A DNA stretch of 64,000 nucleotides from Streptomyces sp. RB17 (GCF_009604455.1 NZ_WEGL01000004.1:558001-622000); one strand, 5' to 3'. Shown: positions 16,570-25,818, counted from the first letter of the stretch. Numbers and translations: made by a program. Notes: a model not told the origin generated them from the sequence alone.

Positions 16570-17295
16570 TCAGCCCGGCCACATCCCCCACAGGCCCTTC
16601 GTCATCGCCGTGCCGCCGCCCACCAGGGCCAGAAGGAGGACGAGCTGCCGGGCCCGGCGCTCGGGTATGCGGCCGGCGACCGCGGTCCCGATCAGCGCGC
16701 CTGCGACCATGGCCACGCAGACGGCGGCCCACCGCGTTCCGCCCAGCCTGGGCACGCCGTTCGCCGCGATCGAGAACGCGTTGACCACGACGCCGTAGAA
16801 CTGTGCGTTCGGCACGAACTCCCGTACCGTCCAGCCCGCGTTGAGGGCGTACAGGGACACCGGCGGGCCGCCCACGCCCGCCGCCGCGTTCATGAAGCCG
16901 CCCAGCGCCCCCGCCGTCACCGCGCCCTTGCCGCCGCGCAGGGCGGGTACGCGGGCGCCGCGCATCACCAGCAGGACGGCCACCGTCACCAGGGCGCCCA
17001 TCACCAACAGCAGCACTGGCCGGGGCAGTTGGCGGGTCATCCAGGCGCCCGCCGGTACGGTGCAGGCCGCCGCCGCGCAGAGCGGGACCATCGCGCCGGG
17101 GCGGACGCGGCGCCAGCCGCCCGCCAGGCCCACGACGCTGATCGCTCCGGCGGCGCAGTTGGCGAGCACCACCCCGTCGGCGGGGCCGAGCAGCAGGACC
17201 AGCGCCGGTACGGCGACCAGGGCGAAGCCCATGCCGGTCAGCCACTGCACGCATCCGCCGAGCAGGACGATCCCGGCGAGCAGCGCTTCCGTCAT
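16570..17295 (-). CDS. TauE/SafE-family sulfite/anion exporter
   Basis: The 241-residue protein begins MTEALLAGIVLLGGCVQWLT and shows the repeated TauE/SafE pattern: first half GFALVAVPALVLLLGPADGV and second half GGFMNAAAGVGGPPVSLYAL, each with the signature glycine/proline loop. About seven to eight membrane segments are predicted by eye. The family exports sulfite, sulfoacetate or organosulfur anions; the substrate is not shown by context. It is divergent from the aspartokinase gene, sharing a 196-bp promoter region. Confidence 0.9.
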   Translation of the reverse strand: MTEALLAGIVLLGGCVQWLTGMGFALVAVPALVLLLGPADGVVLANCAAGAISVVGLAGGWRRVRPGAMVPLCAAAACTVPAGAWMTRQLPRPVLLLVMGALVTVAVLLVMRGARVPALRGGKGAVTAGALGGFMNAAAGVGGPPVSLYALNAGWTVREFVPNAQFYGVVVNAFSIAANGVPRLGGTRWAAVCVAMVAGALIGTAVAGRIPERRARQLVLLLALVGGGTAMTKGLWGMWPG

Positions 17296-17451
17296 GGCAT
17301 GCCCCCCTCATCGCGGGAGACGCTAGCGGTGCTCGCTGTGACCCGGGGCACTTTCCGAGTGGTCTCCCGTGCGGTGGGCAAGAGCCCCTCCGGAACGAAG
17401 CGGCCGACGTCTCACCATGCGGGAGCAGGGTGGTGGAATTCGGGCGCTCGT

Positions 17452-17457
17452 TAGACT
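17452..17457 (+). promoter_or_regulatory. -10-like element of the ask-asd operon
   Basis: TAGACT at 17452-17457 fits a Streptomyces vegetative -10 and would place the transcript start near 17464, giving a leader of about 28 nt that includes the GAGGAG ribosome site at 17481-17486. No good -35 hexamer is seen, so the call is tentative. Confidence 0.4.
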
Positions 17458-17491
17458 GAGCCGACACAAACGAACCGAGCGAGGAGCGCAC

Positions 17492-18763
17492 GTGGGCCTT
17501 GTCGTGCAGAAGTACGGAGGCTCCTCCGTAGCCGATGCCGAAGGCATCAAGCGCGTCGCCAAGCGGATCGTGGAAGCGAAGAAGAACGGCAACCAGGTTG
17601 TCGTCGTCGTTTCCGCGATGGGCGACACGACGGACGAGCTGATCGATCTCGCCGAGCAGGTTTCTCCGATGCCTGCCGGGCGTGAATTCGACATGCTGCT
17701 GACCGCCGGAGAGCGGATCTCCATGGCCCTGCTGGCGATGGCGATCAAAAACCTGGGTCACGAGGCCCAGTCCTTCACCGGCAGCCAGGCAGGCGTCATC
17801 ACCGACTCGGTCCACAACAAAGCCCGGATCATCGACGTCACGCCGGGGCGGATCCGGGAGTCCCTGGACAGGGGCAACATCGCCATCGTCGCCGGTTTCC
17901 AGGGTGTCAGCGCCGACAAGAAGGACATCACCACGCTGGGGCGTGGCGGGTCCGACACGACGGCCGTGGCGCTCGCCGCCGCGCTCGACGCCGAGGTCTG
18001 CGAGATCTACACCGACGTCGACGGCGTGTTCACCGCCGACCCGCGCGTGGTGAAGAAGGCGAAGAAGATCGACTGGATCTCCTTCGAGGACATGCTGGAG
18101 CTCGCAGCCTCCGGCTCCAAGGTGCTGCTCCACCGCTGTGTGGAGTACGCCCGCCGCTACAACATCCCGATCCATGTCCGGTCCAGCTTCAGTGGACTGC
18201 AGGGCACCTGGGTCAGCAGTGAGCCGATTGGGGACAAGAAGGTGGAGCAGGCCATCATCTCCGGTGTCGCGCACGACACCTCCGAGGCCAAGATCACGGT
18301 CGTCGGCGTGCCGGACAAGCCGGGTGAGGCCGCCGCGATCTTCCGGGCCATCGCCGATGCAGAGATCAACATCGACATGGTCGTGCAGAACGTGTCCGCC
18401 GCCGCCACGGGCCTGACGGACATCTCCTTCACGCTGCCGAAGACCGAGGGCCGCAAGGCGATCGACGCGCTGGAGAAGGGCCGGTCGGGGATCGGCTTCG
18501 ACTCGCTGCGCTACGACGACCAGATCGGGAAGATCTCGCTGGTCGGCGCGGGTATGAAGACCAACCCGGGCGTCACCGCCTCCTTCTTCGAGGCGCTGAG
18601 CGACGCGGGTGTGAACATCGAGCTGATCTCGACCTCCGAGATCCGTATCTCGGTCGTCACCCGCCAGGACGACGTGCCGGAGGCCGTGCGCGCCGTGCAC
18701 ACCGCCTTCGGGCTCGACTCCGACACCGACGAGGCCGTCGTGTACGGCGGCACCGGACGATGA
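17492..18763 (+). CDS. ask: Aspartokinase
   Basis: This 423-residue enzyme phosphorylates L-aspartate, the first step toward lysine, threonine, methionine and diaminopimelate. It begins LVVQKYGGSSVADAEGIKRV with the kinase signature KYGGSSV; the catalytic domain continues to about residue 250 (GRGGSDTTAVALAAALDAE). Two ACT domains follow (KITVVGVPDKPGEAAAIFRA and ISLVGAGMKTNPGVTASFFE), the site of lysine/threonine feedback. GTG 17492 has GAGGAG at 5 bases. An in-frame GTG at 18242 (residue 251, VEQAIISGVAHD) is preceded by GGGG and may start the separate regulatory beta subunit known for this enzyme class. asd follows after 31 bp. Confidence 0.96.
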   Translation: MGLVVQKYGGSSVADAEGIKRVAKRIVEAKKNGNQVVVVVSAMGDTTDELIDLAEQVSPMPAGREFDMLLTAGERISMALLAMAIKNLGHEAQSFTGSQAGVITDSVHNKARIIDVTPGRIRESLDRGNIAIVAGFQGVSADKKDITTLGRGGSDTTAVALAAALDAEVCEIYTDVDGVFTADPRVVKKAKKIDWISFEDMLELAASGSKVLLHRCVEYARRYNIPIHVRSSFSGLQGTWVSSEPIGDKKVEQAIISGVAHDTSEAKITVVGVPDKPGEAAAIFRAIADAEINIDMVVQNVSAAATGLTDISFTLPKTEGRKAIDALEKGRSGIGFDSLRYDDQIGKISLVGAGMKTNPGVTASFFEALSDAGVNIELISTSEIRISVVTRQDDVPEAVRAVHTAFGLDSDTDEAVVYGGTGR

Positions 18764-18794
18764 CCGACGCCACGACGTACGGAGGCGTACGACG

Positions 18795-19853
18795 ATGACC
18801 GGCAAGCCGACGCTCGCGGTCGTGGGAGCGACCGGAGCCGTCGGCGCGGTCATGCTCCAGATCCTGTCCCAGCGCGCGGACATCTGGGGCGAGATCCGCC
18901 TGATCGCTTCCCCGCGCTCGGCCGGCCGCAAGCTGGCCGTGCGCGGGGAGGAGGTCGAGGTGGTGGCCCTGAGCGAGGAGGCCTTCGACGGGGTCGACAT
19001 CGCGATGTTCGACGTCCCGGACGAGGTCGCCGCGCACTGGGCGCCGATCGCCGCCGCGCGCGGCGCGGTGGTCGTCGACAACTCGGCCGCCTTCCGGCTG
19101 GACCCCGCGGTGCCGCTCGTGGTGCCCGAGGTCAACCCGCACGCCGTACGGAGCCGGCCGCGCGGGATCGTCGCCAACCCCAACTGCACCACCATGACGA
19201 TGATCGTCGCCCTGGGGGCGCTGCACGCCGAGTTCGGGCTGCGCGAGCTGGTGGTGTCGTCGTACCAGGCGGTGAGCGGGGCCGGGCGGGCCGGTGTGGA
19301 CACGTTGCGGGCCCAGCTGTCCCTGGTGGCCGGCACCGAGTTGGGCACCAAGCCCGGCGACGTACGGCGGGCGGTCGGGGAGGACACCGGGCCGTTCCCG
19401 GAGCCGGTCGCGCTGAACGTCGTCCCGTGGGCCGGGTCGCTGCGGGAGGACGGCTGGTCGTCGGAGGAGATGAAGGTCCGCGACGAGTCCCGCAAGATCC
19501 TCGGGCTGCCGCGGCTGCCGGTGGCCGTGACCTGCGTACGGGTCCCGGTGATCACCACCCACTCGCTGACCGTGCACGCCCGCTTCCAGGGCGAGGTGAC
19601 GGTCGACCGTGCCCGGGAGATCCTCGCGACCGCGCCCGGCGTGGTGCTGTGCGACGATCCGGCCGCCGGTGAGTACCCCACCCCCGCGGACGTCGTGGGC
19701 ACCGACCCGACCTGGGTCGGCCGGCTGCGGCGGGCCCTGGACGACCCGACCGCGCTCGAACTGTTCGTGTGCGGCGACAACCTCCGCAAGGGAGCCGCGC
19801 TGAACACCGCGCAGATCGCGGAGCTGGTCGCGGCGGAGTGGGCCGACCGCTGA
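18795..19853 (+). CDS. asd: Aspartate-semialdehyde dehydrogenase
   Basis: The 352-residue enzyme reduces aspartyl phosphate to the semialdehyde with NADPH. The N-terminal Rossmann loop reads GATGAVGAVMLQ; the catalytic cysteine is in NPNCTTMTM; the SSYQAVSGAGRAG and late VRVPVITTHSLTVHARFQGE segments (His at the active site) are conserved. It follows ask by 31 bp and is its metabolic successor, so the two form the expected operon. A 15-bp stem terminator lies about 100 bp downstream. Confidence 0.96.
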   Translation: MTGKPTLAVVGATGAVGAVMLQILSQRADIWGEIRLIASPRSAGRKLAVRGEEVEVVALSEEAFDGVDIAMFDVPDEVAAHWAPIAAARGAVVVDNSAAFRLDPAVPLVVPEVNPHAVRSRPRGIVANPNCTTMTMIVALGALHAEFGLRELVVSSYQAVSGAGRAGVDTLRAQLSLVAGTELGTKPGDVRRAVGEDTGPFPEPVALNVVPWAGSLREDGWSSEEMKVRDESRKILGLPRLPVAVTCVRVPVITTHSLTVHARFQGEVTVDRAREILATAPGVVLCDDPAAGEYPTPADVVGTDPTWVGRLRRALDDPTALELFVCGDNLRKGAALNTAQIAELVAAEWADR

Positions 19854-19953
19854 CGCCGGCTTTACCGGACGTTTGTAGGATCTGTGTAAGAAGTGTGGCC
19901 AGAAGCATGGTCCAAACCACTTGAATCATTGCTCGAGGCAACAGAGGATTTCC

Positions 19954-19988
19954 CTCCCCGCCCCCGCAACCATGCGGAGGGCGGGGAG
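19954..19988 (+). terminator. Stem-loop terminator in the gap after asd
   Basis: In the 313-bp gene-free gap 19854-20166, arms 19954-19968 and 19973-19988 form a 15-bp stem with a single bulged A and an ACCA loop, followed by a T-containing CGTCTTTG. The rest of the gap holds a smaller dyad CCTAT/ATAGG (20049-20065) and presumably the promoter of the sigma-factor gene; no convincing gene is seen. Confidence 0.75.
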
Positions 19989-20166
19989 CGTCTTTGCGGT
20001 CACTCTTCGGGCGTGGGGACGCCATGGGGTCGGGTGTGGGGACACCCACCTATATCGGACATAGGGGAAGAGCGGGGCGCATGACGGCACTTGAGGCGCA
20101 GCCGGTTGTCGCACATGTGACGCCCGGCACGTACAACCCTCACGGGGGGAGACGTGTCCAACTGGC

Positions 20167-20850
20167 GTGGCAGAGGTACTCGAACTCAGCGCGGCCCGCG
20201 GCGTGGCGGCCCTCCGGCCGCCCCGTGCGGCGCTCCGGCCCCGCACGCCCGGCGGCATGCCGGTGATCGCGCCCATGCCCGCAGCGCGGCCCGCCCGCAT
20301 ACCCAGTCAGCGTGACGGTGCCGAGGAGGCCGCGACCACCGCGGCGACCGAGGCCGCCGGTACGACCGTCGACCACCTCACCGAGACCTACCGGGCGCAC
20401 TACCGCTCGCTGCTCGGCCTCGCCGCGCTGCTGCTGGACGACACCGCCTCCTGCGAGGACGTGGTCCAGGAGGCCTTCATCCGCGTGCACTCGGCCCGCA
20501 AGCGCGTCCGCGACCCCGACAAGACCCTCGCCTACCTCAGGCAGACGGTCGTCAACCTCTCCCGCTCGACTTTGCGCCGCCGCATACTCGGCCTGAAGCT
20601 GCTCTCCAAGCCGATGCCGGACATGGCGAGCGCGGAGGAGGGCGCCTACGACCAGCTGGAGCGCCGCGACCTCATCCAGGCGATGAAGGGCCTGCAGCGC
20701 CGCCAGCGCGAGGTCCTGGTGCTGCGCTACTTCGCGGACATGACCGAGGCCCAGGTGGCCGAGACCCTCGGGATCTCGCTGGGCTCGGTGAAGGCGTACG
20801 GCTCGCGGGGCATCGCCGCGCTGCGGGTGGCCATGGAGGCACCGGCATGA
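20167..20850 (+). CDS. SigE-family RNA polymerase sigma factor (ECF group)
   Basis: The 227-residue protein has a 75-residue Pro/Ala-rich N-terminal extension, then sigma region 2 (TYRAHYRSLLGLAALLLDDT and DVVQEAFIRVHSARKR) and region 4 (RRQREVLVLRYFADMTEAQVAETLGISLGSVKAYGSRG). This is the SigE-type group of Streptomyces with the VKAYGSRGIAALR ending. GTG 20167 is the first start in frame; no good ribosome site lies at normal distance (a G-rich run is 17 bases up). The following gene, encoding a one-TM protein with an N-terminal cytosolic part, begins inside its stop codon (ATGA), the usual arrangement for a sigma factor and its membrane partner. Confidence 0.92.
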   Translation: MAEVLELSAARGVAALRPPRAALRPRTPGGMPVIAPMPAARPARIPSQRDGAEEAATTAATEAAGTTVDHLTETYRAHYRSLLGLAALLLDDTASCEDVVQEAFIRVHSARKRVRDPDKTLAYLRQTVVNLSRSTLRRRILGLKLLSKPMPDMASAEEGAYDQLERRDLIQAMKGLQRRQREVLVLRYFADMTEAQVAETLGISLGSVKAYGSRGIAALRVAMEAPA

Positions 20851-22112
20851 GCGAGCGCGCCCAAGGGGGCGATTCCGATGAACGCCTGTCCCACGACCGT
20901 CACGAGCCCTTCGCCTGGCGCGAGCCGACGAGGCGGGACGAGCAAGAGCACACGCAATCGCACGCTGGGAACGGAACTGTGAACCACGGCCCCGACGAGA
21001 AGGGCCCCGAGGGCCTCGACCAGGGTCCCGAGGGCCTCAAGAAGGGTTCCGGCGCCGATACGGACGGCCTCGGGTTCGATCTCGACGGCCTCGGTGCCGA
21101 CGAGCTGGCCCTGCGCCGGATGCTGCACTCCGCCGTCGACGGCATGGAGCCGCGCACCGGCACGCTGGAGCATCTGCGCCGGGCCGTGCCCGCGCGGCGG
21201 GCCCGCAAGCGGCAGGCCGTCGTCGGCATGGCCGCCGCGGCCCTCTTCATCGGCACCGCGATCCCCGCTCTCGTGCACGTCTCCGAGTCCGGCGGCACCG
21301 ACCCCAACACCGCCATGGCCGGCCAGTCCTCCCAGGCCCAGGGCGGCACCGGGCAGGGCAAGAGCAAGGGCGGTGACAAGGGCGGCAGCAGGGGCGCCGG
21401 CAGTACGACCGTCGAGCCCGGCACGGGGTCCGGCAAGCCCGGGGAGAAGGGCAAGGTCGGCGGCAGCGGCAGCGGCTCCACCGGCGGAGCCAACCCGACC
21501 TCCACCGCCGCCTCCAGCGGCGTCCCGGTGTGTACGATGGCCCAGCTGGGCTCGGCCACCGGCACCGCCGCCGCCCCCGACACGGCGGGCGTGGTCTACG
21601 GCACGTTCCGCGTCGTCAACGTCTCCGCCACCGCTTGCACCGTCGCCGGTGCGGGCACCGTCACCCCGACCGCGGTGGGCGCGGCCGACTCGACCAAGAT
21701 CAGCACCGCCCGGCATGTGGCCGGGGACGCGGCGACCAGCCTGCCCGACCCCTCGCTGGAGGTGACCGGACTGGTCCTGCAGCCGGGCGCGGCCTACGAG
21801 GAGAAGTTCGCCTTCGTGCCGTCGCAGACCTGCCCCACCAGCGGCGGCGGCACCAGCACCACCGGCGGCTCGGACACCGGTGGCGCCACGCCGGATCCGA
21901 CGCCGACGCAGGACGCGAGTGCCTCCGGCGGTTCGGCCGACAGCGCGGGCTCGGCGGGCACCACGACCCAGTTGATGTCCGAGGACGGCACGGCCGACGG
22001 CAGCGTGCAGATCACCCACACCGCAGAGGGAGGCTCACCCTCGGCCACGGCGACGGTGACGGGTGAGTGCGCGGGAACCGTGATCTACACCGGGGTGCTG
22101 GCGGGGGCGTAG
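20847..22112 (+). CDS. One-TM exported-domain protein coupled to the sigma factor (putative anti-sigma)
   Basis: The 421-residue protein has a hydrophilic N-terminus with acidic Gly-rich sequence, a helical ADELALRRMLHSAVDGM segment, Arg-rich RRAVPARRARKRQ, then one membrane helix at about residues 125-142 (VVGMAAAALFIGTAIPAL). Outside lie a Gly/Lys/Ser-rich linker and a beta domain VPVCTMAQLGSATGTAAAPD resembling DUF4232-type extracellular modules, with three cysteines, and a Thr/Ser/Gly-rich loop. The topology and ATGA coupling fit a regulator of the sigma factor, but no zinc anti-sigma HxxxCxxC motif is visible, so it may instead be a target or accessory protein. Confidence 0.8.
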   Translation: MSERAQGGDSDERLSHDRHEPFAWREPTRRDEQEHTQSHAGNGTVNHGPDEKGPEGLDQGPEGLKKGSGADTDGLGFDLDGLGADELALRRMLHSAVDGMEPRTGTLEHLRRAVPARRARKRQAVVGMAAAALFIGTAIPALVHVSESGGTDPNTAMAGQSSQAQGGTGQGKSKGGDKGGSRGAGSTTVEPGTGSGKPGEKGKVGGSGSGSTGGANPTSTAASSGVPVCTMAQLGSATGTAAAPDTAGVVYGTFRVVNVSATACTVAGAGTVTPTAVGAADSTKISTARHVAGDAATSLPDPSLEVTGLVLQPGAAYEEKFAFVPSQTCPTSGGGTSTTGGSDTGGATPDPTPTQDASASGGSADSAGSAGTTTQLMSEDGTADGSVQITHTAEGGSPSATATVTGECAGTVIYTGVLAGA

Positions 22113-22118
22113 GAGGGA

Positions 22119-22200
22119 GCGCCCCGAAGGGGCGCGGGGCGGTATCGACGTGCGCTTCCGCCGCGTGGGCGCGACCAGCCCCCACCGGCCCGCGCCCGAA
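22119..22200. repeat. Dispersed intergenic repeat, copy A (with terminator-like hairpin)
   Basis: It starts with a perfect 7-bp hairpin GCGCCCC-GAA-GGGGCGC (22119-22135) and continues GGGGCGGTATCG, then CCGCCGCGTGGGCGCGACC and AGCC. A close relative occurs at 40273-40340. It lies between convergent genes, just after the stop of the one-TM protein gene. I recall this element as one widely scattered after Streptomyces genes; it probably terminates transcription both ways. Confidence 0.75.
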
Positions 22201-22215
22201 AACGGTCCGTGCCGG

Positions 22216-23013
22216 TCAGCTACTGGTCACCGGCTCCGGTGTCTCCTCCGGCACCAGGCCCAGCGCAGCGTCCCGCGCGGTTTCGGCCTCTCGTCGTACC
22301 AGCCGGAACCACATGAACACCACGAAGCCGGCGAAGACGAACCACTCGCCGGTGTAGCCGAGGTTCTGGAACGCCTTCAGATCCAGCCCGGTGCCGTCCG
22401 GCGCCGTCGCGGGCACGGCCTTCATCCCGGCATCGGCCTTGTCGAGGGTGACCCAGGCGTCGTACAGGCGGTACGGCACCAGGTTGACCAGCGATGCCGA
22501 GCTGATCGCCGCGGTCTGTCCGGCCGGCAGTCCGCCGGCCGCGCTGACCCCGTCGTCCCCGGGCGTCTCGGACGCCTGCAGCGCACCGGTGACGGTGACC
22601 TCACCGCTCGGCGGCGCGGGCGCCTTCGCCGTGTCCGCCGTGCCCGGCAGCCAGCCCCGTACCACCGGCAGGGCCTTGCCGGAGTCGGTGCGCAGCAGGG
22701 TGAGGACGTAGAAGCCGTTCTTGCCGTCCAGCCGGCGACCGGGCACGAGCAGCTGAGTGCCGTAGTGCCCGGTAGCCGTGACACGGCGGCCGGAGGTGGC
22801 CTTGTCGACGGGCAGCATCGACGCGAGCGGGCGCGCGGTCTCGTGCCGGTCGGACGCGGCCTGCTCGGTCGCGGCGCGACTGTCGTGCACCCGCCCCTCG
22901 AACCGGCTCAGCTGCCAGGACCCCATGAAGATGCAGAACGGGATGGCGAGCAGCACGAAGACGTTGATCCCCCACCAGCGGGGTGTCAGCAGAAACCGGT
23001 ACACGCCCTCCAC
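22216..23013 (-). CDS. SURF1-family cytochrome oxidase assembly protein
   Basis: The 265-residue protein has two membrane helices bracketing an external domain: FLLTPRWWGINVFVLLAIPF near the N-terminus and EWFVFAGFVVFMWFRLVRRE near the C-terminus. GSWQLSRFEGR and the external NGFYVLTLL are SURF1 signatures. SURF1 helps insert heme a during assembly of the aa3 cytochrome oxidase. GTG 23013 is preferred over GTG 23004 because GGAG lies 7 bases upstream of the former. It is followed on the same strand by no obvious partner; the methyltransferase lies upstream on the same strand with a 38-bp gap. Confidence 0.92.
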   Translation of the reverse strand: MEGVYRFLLTPRWWGINVFVLLAIPFCIFMGSWQLSRFEGRVHDSRAATEQAASDRHETARPLASMLPVDKATSGRRVTATGHYGTQLLVPGRRLDGKNGFYVLTLLRTDSGKALPVVRGWLPGTADTAKAPAPPSGEVTVTGALQASETPGDDGVSAAGGLPAGQTAAISSASLVNLVPYRLYDAWVTLDKADAGMKAVPATAPDGTGLDLKAFQNLGYTGEWFVFAGFVVFMWFRLVRREAETARDAALGLVPEETPEPVTSS

Positions 23014-23051
23014 GGTACGGCTCCGCCGCCGGGGCCCTGCCCGCGGGTCGG

Positions 23052-23894
23052 CTATCGGCTCTTCGTGGCCTTCAGGGAGTAGATCAGCGGAATGCGCGGA
23101 TGGTCCGCCGGGAAGCGGTGGTAGCCGTCGCGGACCTCGAAGTTCTCGAAGGCCGGGAAGAGTGAGACGTCGTGCTCGTGCAGGAACTCGATCCGCAGCC
23201 CGGTCGCGGCGAGCGCGGAGACGACGTCGCCGAGGGTGTGCTGCCACTGCACGCTGCGGTTGCGGAAGGTGAAGGCACCCGGGTCGGCGTAGGTGCCGGG
23301 CTCGTCGTAGACCTGGGCGTCGCGGGAGAAGTAGTCGCGCACGATCCGCAGGCCGGTCGCGTAGTCCAGGGCCTCGGTGATCGGGTGGAACTCGGCGAGG
23401 TACAGGAAACCTCCGGGGGCGACGAGAGAGGCGGCCGTCTGCGCCCAGCGGCGGATGTCGGGCAGCCAGCACAGCGCGCCGAGCCCGGTGTAGACGATGT
23501 CGTACGACGGCTCGGGTACGGCGTCGGCCGCGTCGTACACGTCGCTGGTGACGAAGGCGGCGCGCCCGGGGCCGTGGCCGAGGCCGGCGGCGAGGGAGCG
23601 GGCGGCCTCGACGGCCGGGGCGGAGAAGTCCAGGCCGACGACGCGGGCGGCGCCCCGGTGGGCCCAGGAGAGGGTGTCGGTCCCGATGTGGCACTGCAGG
23701 TGGAGGAGCGTCCTGCCGGTGACGTCGCCGACCTCGGCCGTCTCGAAGTCCCGCAGCACGTCCGGGTGGGCGCGGAAGCCGTCGAGGTCGTAGTACGCAC
23801 CGGCGACATGCACGGGGACCCTCTCGTCCCACATGGCCCGGTTGTCCTCGCGCCAGCCGTCGGGGGCGGAGTGTTGCTCGGCCTGGGTGCTCAT
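23052..23894 (-). CDS. Class I SAM-dependent methyltransferase
   Basis: The 280-residue protein has motif I as LLHLQCHIGTDTLSWAHRGA, with the acidic strand VVGLDFSAPAVE (motif II) and the later YDIVYTGLGALCWLPD and VAPGGFLYLAEFHP segments. It starts MSTQAEQHSAPDGWREDNRA at ATG 23894. The family methylates small molecules. The substrate is not visible. It is divergent from the S9 peptidase gene across 71 bp, and lies 38 bp upstream of the SURF1 gene on the same strand. Confidence 0.9.
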   Translation of the reverse strand: MSTQAEQHSAPDGWREDNRAMWDERVPVHVAGAYYDLDGFRAHPDVLRDFETAEVGDVTGRTLLHLQCHIGTDTLSWAHRGAARVVGLDFSAPAVEAARSLAAGLGHGPGRAAFVTSDVYDAADAVPEPSYDIVYTGLGALCWLPDIRRWAQTAASLVAPGGFLYLAEFHPITEALDYATGLRIVRDYFSRDAQVYDEPGTYADPGAFTFRNRSVQWQHTLGDVVSALAATGLRIEFLHEHDVSLFPAFENFEVRDGYHRFPADHPRIPLIYSLKATKSR

Positions 23895-23965
23895 GGGCGG
23901 GAAGTTATCCACAGGCTGGGCACACCCGCCACCCGATTGTCGGCGCGGCCAGGCAGTATGGGCGC

Positions 23966-25792
23966 ATGACTGGGGCGATGAGTGAGAGCAAAGGGCCGGG
24001 CGCGGCGGACGCGGCCGGCATGCCGGACTGGGAGAAGCGCTTCCGGGCGCCGCGGGTGTCCCTGCCCGACTGGGCGGAGGACGCGCCGGACCGCTCCCTG
24101 TTCGTGTCGAACGCGACGGGCACGTACGAGCTGTACGCCTGGGACCGCGCGACGGGCGGGCAGCGGCAGGCGACGGACCGGCCGAACGGCACGACGGACG
24201 GCGCGCTCTCCCCGGACGGCGCCTGGATCTGGTGGTTCGACGACAAGGACGGCGACGAGTTCGGCATCTGGCGCCGCCAGCCCTTCGAGGGAGGGGCCGA
24301 CGAGCCGGCCGTCCCGGGCCTCGATCCGTCCTACCCGGCCGGGCTCGCCCTGTCCCGGGACGGGCGTACGGCGGTCGTGGGCCGCTCCACGGACGACGAG
24401 GGTACGACGATCCACCTCGCGCGCGAGGGCGAGGACCCGGTCGAGATCTACCGGCACCGCGAGTCGGCCGGCGTCGGCGACCTCTCGCACGACGGCTCCC
24501 TGATCGCCGTCGAGCACACCGAGCACGGCGACGCCATGCACGCGGCGCTGCGCGTGCTCCGCCCGGACGGCACGCCGGTCGCCGAACTGGACGACACCAA
24601 GGGCGGCACCGAGGAACTGGGCCTGGAGGTGCTGGGCTTCGCCCCGGTCGACGGCGACACCCGGCTGCTCATCGGCCACCAGCGCCGGGGCCGCTGGGAG
24701 CCGCTCGTGTGGGACGTGGCGACGGGCGAGGAGAGCGACCTCGCTCTGGACCTGCCGGGCGACGTCGGCGCCGAGTGGTACCCGGACGGCTCGGCCCTGC
24801 TCATCGCCCACGGCTTCGAGGCCCGCAGCGAGCTGTTCCGCTACGACCTGGCGACCGGCGAGCTGACCCGCATCCCCACCCCGCCCGGCACGGTCTCCGG
24901 CCACACGGCCCGCCCCGACGGCAGCGTGGAGTACCTGTGGTCGTCGGCCGCCGAGCCGCCCGCGGTCCGCTCGACGTCCGGCGGCATCGTCCTGGACCCG
25001 CCCGGCATGGCCTGCCCGCCGTCGGTGCGCGTGGAGGACGCCTGGGTGGAGGGCCCCGGCGGCCGCATCCACGCCCTGATCCAGAAGCCGGCCGGCGCGA
25101 GCGGCCCCCTGCCGACGGTCTTCGACCTGCACGGAGGCCCGACCTGGCACGACAGCGACTCCTTCGCCGCGGGCCCGGCCGCCTGGGTCGACCAGGGGTA
25201 CGCGGTGATCCGCATCAACTACCGCGGCTCCACCGGCTACGGCCGCGCCTGGACCGACGCCCTCAAGCACCGGGTCGGCCTGATCGAGCTGGAGGACGTG
25301 GCCGCGGTCCGCGACTGGGCGGTCTCCTCGGGGCTCGCCGACCCCGCCCGGCTGATCCTCACCGGCGCCTCCTGGGGCGGCTATCTCACCCTGCTCGGCC
25401 TCGGCACCCAGCCCGAGGCGTGGGCGGTGGGCATCGCCGTCGTGCCCGTCGCGGACTACGTCACCGCGTACCACGACGAGATGGAGGCCCTGAAGGCCAT
25501 GGACCGCACCCTGCTGGGCGGCACCCCCGAGGAGGTCCCCGAGCGCTTCGAGGCCTCGTCCCCGCTCACCTACGTCGACGCGGTCAAGGCCCCGGTCTAC
25601 ATCTCGGCGGGCGTCAACGACCCGCGCTGCCCGATCCGACAGATCGACAACTACGTCAAGCGCCTGGAGACGAGAGGCGCGACCCACGAGGTCTACCGCT
25701 ACGACGCCGGTCACGGCTCCCTGGTGGTGGACGAGCGGATCAAGCAGGTGCGACTGGAGATGGACTTCGCGCGCCGGCACTTGGGCGGGTAG
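23966..25792 (+). CDS. S9-family (prolyl-oligopeptidase-type) serine peptidase
   Basis: The 608-residue protein has an N-terminal seven-bladed beta-propeller (repeats such as GAWIWWFDDKDGDEFGIWR and LSHDGSLIAVEHTEHGD) and a C-terminal alpha/beta hydrolase. The nucleophile is in GASWGGYLTLLG, the acid in SAGVNDPRCPIRQ and the His in YRYDAGHGSLV. It should cleave short peptides in the cytoplasm; no signal peptide is present. ATG 23966 has no ribosome site but CAGTAT at 23954-23959 would fit a -10 for a leaderless mRNA. ATG 23978 (MSESKG) is the alternative. A 9-bp stem terminator follows. Confidence 0.93.
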   Translation: MTGAMSESKGPGAADAAGMPDWEKRFRAPRVSLPDWAEDAPDRSLFVSNATGTYELYAWDRATGGQRQATDRPNGTTDGALSPDGAWIWWFDDKDGDEFGIWRRQPFEGGADEPAVPGLDPSYPAGLALSRDGRTAVVGRSTDDEGTTIHLAREGEDPVEIYRHRESAGVGDLSHDGSLIAVEHTEHGDAMHAALRVLRPDGTPVAELDDTKGGTEELGLEVLGFAPVDGDTRLLIGHQRRGRWEPLVWDVATGEESDLALDLPGDVGAEWYPDGSALLIAHGFEARSELFRYDLATGELTRIPTPPGTVSGHTARPDGSVEYLWSSAAEPPAVRSTSGGIVLDPPGMACPPSVRVEDAWVEGPGGRIHALIQKPAGASGPLPTVFDLHGGPTWHDSDSFAAGPAAWVDQGYAVIRINYRGSTGYGRAWTDALKHRVGLIELEDVAAVRDWAVSSGLADPARLILTGASWGGYLTLLGLGTQPEAWAVGIAVVPVADYVTAYHDEMEALKAMDRTLLGGTPEEVPERFEASSPLTYVDAVKAPVYISAGVNDPRCPIRQIDNYVKRLETRGATHEVYRYDAGHGSLVVDERIKQVRLEMDFARRHLGG

Positions 25793-25818
25793 GGCACCTT
25801 CCGGGCCGCACCGGGGGT

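Noticed and set aside
15635..19807. A 1,390-codon minus frame opposite ask-asd and the TauE gene
   Set aside because: Antisense shadow; only the short coding-like end at 15.7-15.9 kb was kept, as a remnant.
19893..20084. Small frame of 63 codons upstream of the sigma-factor gene
   Set aside because: It spans the asd terminator hairpin, has a Trp/Pro-rich irregular text and no ribosome site.
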